Assembly: GCF_031195445.1 (NCBI RefSeq) | Contig: NZ_CP133480.1 | Coordinates: forward strand, 1,784,001-1,848,000 | DNA from: Acuticoccus sp. MNP-M23 | Lineage (GTDB): Bacteria; Pseudomonadota; Alphaproteobacteria; Rhizobiales; Amorphaceae | DNA length: 64,000 nucleotides | Reading direction: 5' to 3' | Shown here: in pieces, positions 60,834 through 64,000 of the stretch | How positions within the stretch are numbered: the stretch's first letter is position 1 | Layout of the letters: the number at the start of each line of letters is the position of its first letter | Program-made: the position numbers and the translations under genes | The notes under the pieces: generated by a model | Seen by the model: only the letters and a program-made list of their open reading frames with translations | Databases searched by the model: none | What the model was told of the DNA's origin: nothing

Positions 60834-62807
60834 TCAGTGCCCTGTCAGCTCTCGTTTCACCGCTTCGGCAAGAAGCTTCAGCGTGAACGGCTTGGGCAGG
60901 AACGGTGCGCCGCCCAGATCGTCGACCGATGCGCCGTCCGCGTAGCCCGACATGAAGATGACCTTCAGATCCGGCCGGACCGCCCGCACCTGTCTTACCA
61001 GCGACGGGCCGTCGAGTTCAGGCATGATCACGTCCGTTAACAACAAATCGATCGAATCGCCCTCTTCGGCGAAGATTTCCGCCGCTTCCACCCCCGATGC
61101 CGCCGACAGCACGTGGTAACCCTTGGCAGACAGGGCGCGGGCGGCGATGGCGCGGATGGCTTCCTCGTCCTCCACCAGCAGGAGCGTGGCGTTGCCGGTG
61201 AGGTCCATGGGTGCGGCGCTGGGCTCGCGCGGGGTGTCGGCGGCGGGTTTGGCCTCCACCGTTGCCCGCGGCAGGTAGACGCGGAACGTGGTGCCGGTGC
61301 CTTCCTTGGAGTCGACCGTGAGCGCGCCCCCGGTCTGCTTGACGATGCCGTACACGGTGGAAAGGCCGAGCCCGGTGCCCTCGCCCGTGGCCTTGGTGGT
61401 GAAGAACGGCTCGAAGATCTTCTCCAGAACGTGCTGCGGCATGCCCGTGCCCACATCGACAATCTCGATCAGCACGGCATCGCCTTCCAGAGTGCCGCCG
61501 TCGCCGTCCAGCGCGCCCTCGCCCGCAGGTACGTTGAGGGTGCGAACCGCCAGCGTGCCGCCGCCGGGCATTGCATCACGGGCGTTGACGGCCAGGTTGA
61601 TCACCACCTGCTCGATCTGGCTGAGATCGGCCAGCACCGGCCACAGATCGCGCCCGTAGCCGAGCTCCAGATGGACCGGCTCGCCGAGCAGCCGGTCCAG
61701 CATCATCGACAGGTCGGCGATCACGTCGTTGAGATTGAGAACGGTGGGGCGCAGCGTCTGCCGGCGCGAGAAGGCGAGCAGCTGCTTGACGAGGCCGGCG
61801 GCCCGCTGCGCGCTCTGCTTGATGTTCATGATGTCGCGGAAGGCGGGGTCGCTCGGCCGGTGGTTCTGGAGGAGGAGGTCCGAGAAGCCGATGATGGCGG
61901 TGAGGACATTGTTGAAGTCGTGCGCGATGCCGCCTGCGAGCTGGCCGATGGCCTGCATCTTCTGGCTTTGCGCCATCTGGGCTTCCAGCTCCGACTCCTC
62001 GGTGACGTCGGTGAGGGTGATGATCACACGGTCGGCGAGGAAGGGCTTGGCCGCGATGCGCACGCGGCGCTCGGGCGCGGCCCGCAATGCCGCCTCGATC
62101 TGGCCGCTGGCGCGGCTCCGGGCCTGGGCGAACAGGCGGGTCAGTGCGTCGGTGTCGATGGCCAGGCCATCGCCGAGTGTGGCGCCTTCGCCGGCGACGG
62201 CGCAAAATGCGTCATTGGCGGAGGCCAGCGTGCCGTCCCGGTTTACGATGGCGGCGGGCGCGGGAATGATGTCGACGATGGACGGCAGAACGTCCTCGTG
62301 GGTCGCGGCGCTGGCAGTGCTCGCCTCGAAATAGTGGAGGAGCCGCCCGCCGTCGGCGCGGACCTCCACAACATCGCCGCTGGGCAGGACGCCTGACGCG
62401 GTGCCCTTAATGAGGGCGCGGCGGCGAAGGCCAAACAGCACCGCAGCGGCGGCAGGGTCGCTTGCCAGCGCATCGATGCCGGGGGCAAGGCCGCGGCTCT
62501 CCATCAGGCGGGCGAACGCGCTGGTGATGGTGAGGGGCGCGCCGTTGTGGTCGGTGACGGCGAGGGCGTGGTGCGGCTCGGGCGGCGGGGCCGGCAGCGG
62601 TGCGCGCCCGGCGAAGTAGAGCCCGATTATTGCGCCAATGAGCGCGGCGAGGGCGGCGCCGATGCCGATGCCCTCCGGCAGTCCCGCCGCCATGCTGGCC
62701 GCAGCGACCGCCGCAGCGCAGAGGGCTGCCGCGAAGGGGGCGGCAAGCCGCAGCCGGAGTCCGGCGGTGCCGCCCGAAACATCGCGCGGTTGCATGGTGT
62801 CGGCCAT
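60834..62807 (-). CDS. cckA: CckA-like hybrid histidine kinase
   Basis: The 657-residue protein has two TM helices near the N terminus (about 20-65), PAS-like domains, HisKA with His296 in GGIAHDFNNVLTAIIGF, an HATPase with GTGMPQHVLEKIFEPFFTTK and GLGLSTVYGIV, and a C-terminal receiver with Asp in LLTDVIMPELDGPSLV. This is the CckA layout; CckA controls CtrA phosphorylation in the cell cycle. GGGGA precedes the ATG at 62807. Confidence 0.88.
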   Translation of the reverse strand: MADTMQPRDVSGGTAGLRLRLAAPFAAALCAAAVAAASMAAGLPEGIGIGAALAALIGAIIGLYFAGRAPLPAPPPEPHHALAVTDHNGAPLTITSAFARLMESRGLAPGIDALASDPAAAAVLFGLRRRALIKGTASGVLPSGDVVEVRADGGRLLHYFEASTASAATHEDVLPSIVDIIPAPAAIVNRDGTLASANDAFCAVAGEGATLGDGLAIDTDALTRLFAQARSRASGQIEAALRAAPERRVRIAAKPFLADRVIITLTDVTEESELEAQMAQSQKMQAIGQLAGGIAHDFNNVLTAIIGFSDLLLQNHRPSDPAFRDIMNIKQSAQRAAGLVKQLLAFSRRQTLRPTVLNLNDVIADLSMMLDRLLGEPVHLELGYGRDLWPVLADLSQIEQVVINLAVNARDAMPGGGTLAVRTLNVPAGEGALDGDGGTLEGDAVLIEIVDVGTGMPQHVLEKIFEPFFTTKATGEGTGLGLSTVYGIVKQTGGALTVDSKEGTGTTFRVYLPRATVEAKPAADTPREPSAAPMDLTGNATLLLVEDEEAIRAIAARALSAKGYHVLSAASGVEAAEIFAEEGDSIDLLLTDVIMPELDGPSLVRQVRAVRPDLKVIFMSGYADGASVDDLGGAPFLPKPFTLKLLAEAVKRELTGH

Positions 62808-62873
62808 CGGATCAGTCCCCTGCCTGCGGACTTTTGATGATGGCACAGCCGGCGGCAAAGGTCGCCGGCGGGG

Positions 62874-63296
62874 TCAGTCGTCCCTGTGGATTCGCTCGCG
62901 CCGTTCGTGGCGTTCCTGTGCCTCGATGGACAACGTCGCGACTGGGCGCGCATCCAGCCGGCGCACGCCAATGGGCTCGCCGGATTCTTCGCAATAACCG
63001 TAACTGCCGTCTTCGATCCGAGACAGGGCCGCATCGATCTTTGCAATCAACTTGCGCTGGCGGTCTCGAGCGCGCAATTCGATCGCGTGATCCGATTCCG
63101 AGGTTGCCCTGTCCGCCAGATCCGGGTGATTGCGCTCGCGTTCTGCGAGTTGTTCAAGTGTATACTTGCTCTCGCGAAGTATATCGGAGCGCCAAGACAG
63201 CAATTTATTACGAAAATACTCTTGCTGTTCCGCGTTCATGAAAGGCTCGTCCTCGGTCGGACGGTAGCCATCTTCGACAGTGTCGTCGATCACCAT
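62874..63296 (-). CDS. dksA: RNA polymerase-binding regulator DksA
   Basis: The 140-residue protein has the coiled coil (about 20-85) and a C-terminal zinc-finger-like part with YGYCEESGEPIGVRRLDARP and SIEAQERHER. Only one of the four zinc cysteines remains, a form common in Hyphomicrobiales DksA. The ATG at 63296 is preferred; the next in-frame ATG is at 63239. It acts with ppGpp on ribosomal and stress promoters. Confidence 0.9.
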   Translation of the reverse strand: MVIDDTVEDGYRPTEDEPFMNAEQQEYFRNKLLSWRSDILRESKYTLEQLAERERNHPDLADRATSESDHAIELRARDRQRKLIAKIDAALSRIEDGSYGYCEESGEPIGVRRLDARPVATLSIEAQERHERRERIHRDD

Positions 63297-63462
63297 ACTC
63301 ACCGCTTCATCCCCAAGCCAATACAACGTGCCTATACACTGTCCGAAAGCGATTGCAACAGCATAACCCCAACACCTTTGGGTCGCTAAAGTGCTGCCGA
63401 GGCAGTGTGGGCGGCGGGTCGCACCTGTGCTTCGCGCCGCTCCCTGCCGGAAATGCTGCCGG

Positions 63463-63675
63463 TCAGGCGCGTTCGACCTCGGAGTGGAGCTTCAGTGCCG
63501 CACCGCCCGATTGTTGGGTGATGTAGTAGGCCGGGCAGTCTTTCGAGCCTTTGCGGGTGACTTCCGTGCCGTCGATCTTGCGGGTGGTCTTGCGGGTGTA
63601 GACCTTCTCCACCTTGCCCGTGGCCGTGCCCTTTCCCCATTTCCACTTGACTTTATCGCCCTCGGAATAACTCAT
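63463..63675 (-). CDS. DUF2945 (HVA1/TUDOR-like) small protein
   Basis: The 70-residue basic protein MSYSEGDKVKWKWGKG with VYTRKTTRKIDGTEVTRKGS and AYYITQQSGG matches the DUF2945 pattern of a small SH3/Tudor-like barrel with unknown function. It lies upstream of dksA on the same strand. Confidence 0.88.
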   Translation of the reverse strand: MSYSEGDKVKWKWGKGTATGKVEKVYTRKTTRKIDGTEVTRKGSKDCPAYYITQQSGGAALKLHSEVERA

Positions 63676-63756
63676 GTTTTCAGGCCTCCCTGGCTTTATT
63701 GGGCGGTTAACCGGCGAGGCCGGTTTCGAGTTCCACGGCGCGGCAAGGTGTCATCA

Positions 63757-64000
63757 ATGCGCTTCGAAGGCTCTGACTCCTACGTCGCGACAGCCGATCT
63801 TCAGATTGCGGTCAATGCCGCCGTGGCACTCGAACGTCCGCTGCTCGTCAAGGGCGAGCCGGGCACCGGAAAGTCGGTTCTTGCTGCCGAAGTGGCCCGG
63901 GCCATGGGCGCGCCACTGATCGAGTGGCACATCAAGTCTACCACAAAGGCCAGAGAAGGCCTGTACGAATATGATGCAGTCGCCCGTCTGCGCGACAGTC
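63757..64000 (+). CDS. MoxR-family AAA+ ATPase, N-terminal part (runs off the window)
   Basis: The frame from the ATG at 63757 is open to the window end (81 residues). It has Walker A in VKGEPGTGKSVLAAEVA and the typical IEWHIKSTTKAREGLYEYDAVARL of CoxD/MoxR ATPases, which help insert metals or assemble protein complexes. It is divergent from the DUF2945 gene. Confidence 0.9.
   Translation, partial: MRFEGSDSYVATADLQIAVNAAVALERPLLVKGEPGTGKSVLAAEVARAMGAPLIEWHIKSTTKAREGLYEYDAVARLRDS

Overview
The window joins a heavy-metal genomic island (about 1-34,298) to what looks like native chromosome (about 34,299-64,000) of an alphaproteobacterium, most likely Hyphomicrobiales (Rhizobiales). The reasons are a recA promoter carrying the alphaproteobacterial SOS box GTTC-N7-GTTC, a CckA-type hybrid kinase, a DksA with the reduced-cysteine zinc finger common in that order, and high GC throughout. 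No species is claimed.

Island, left to right: the tail of a MerR-type regulator; a Cys-rich copper-storage-like protein; a small ion channel; a partial cytochrome c maturation operon holding only the haem-ligation branch (ccmF, ccmG, ccmH, ccmI); a small membrane protein and an orphan Rieske protein behind a MerR/CueR-style promoter; a DUF305 membrane protein; an eight-gene complex I-like membrane operon (nuoA, a NuoB/NuoD-like fusion, nuoH, J, K, L, M, N) directly downstream of csoR; a secreted sorbosone/glucose-dehydrogenase-like protein; a five-gene operon (Met-rich EF-hand protein, DUF302, TVP38, ATC-hydrolase-like, APC permease) divergent from a two-component system whose sensor is Met/His-rich; a flippase-like, MFS and gamma-glutamylcyclotransferase-like trio; a mercury operon (merT, merP, merF-like, merA, an internally deleted disulfide reductase, merR) with a second MerR-type regulator divergent from it; and a tyrosine integrase. 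The island ends at a 45-bp copy of the 3' half of an initiator tRNA-Met gene (34,254-34,298), the expected scar of integration into that tRNA.

Chromosomal side: a LysR regulator with two apparent HTH domains and a TAXI-TRAP transporter stand beside genes for 2-pyrone-4,6-dicarboxylate / 4-oxalomesaconate catabolism (LigI-like, GalD, GalB, LigK). These adjoin tricarballylate-type genes (tcuA, tcuB), an isocitrate/isopropylmalate dehydrogenase homologue, a GntR regulator, an AbrB-like membrane protein, a tripartite tricarboxylate transporter with fused TctA-TctB, a second PrpF-family protein, a ThDP enzyme and a hydroxyacid dehydrogenase. Together they read as a locus for uptake and breakdown of small di- and tricarboxylates. 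Housekeeping genes follow: an Rrf2 regulator, phospholipase D family protein, recA, cckA, dksA, a DUF2945 protein and the start of a MoxR ATPase.

The most unusual element is the complex I-like operon at 7,613-15,682. It has all the membrane proton-pump subunits but no NADH module and no recognisable Fe-S subunit. A cysteine-poor NuoB/NuoD-like fusion sits where nuoBCD would be, two subunits end in His-rich tails, and a CsoR-family metal sensor is the upstream gene. Function is inferred from sequence only.
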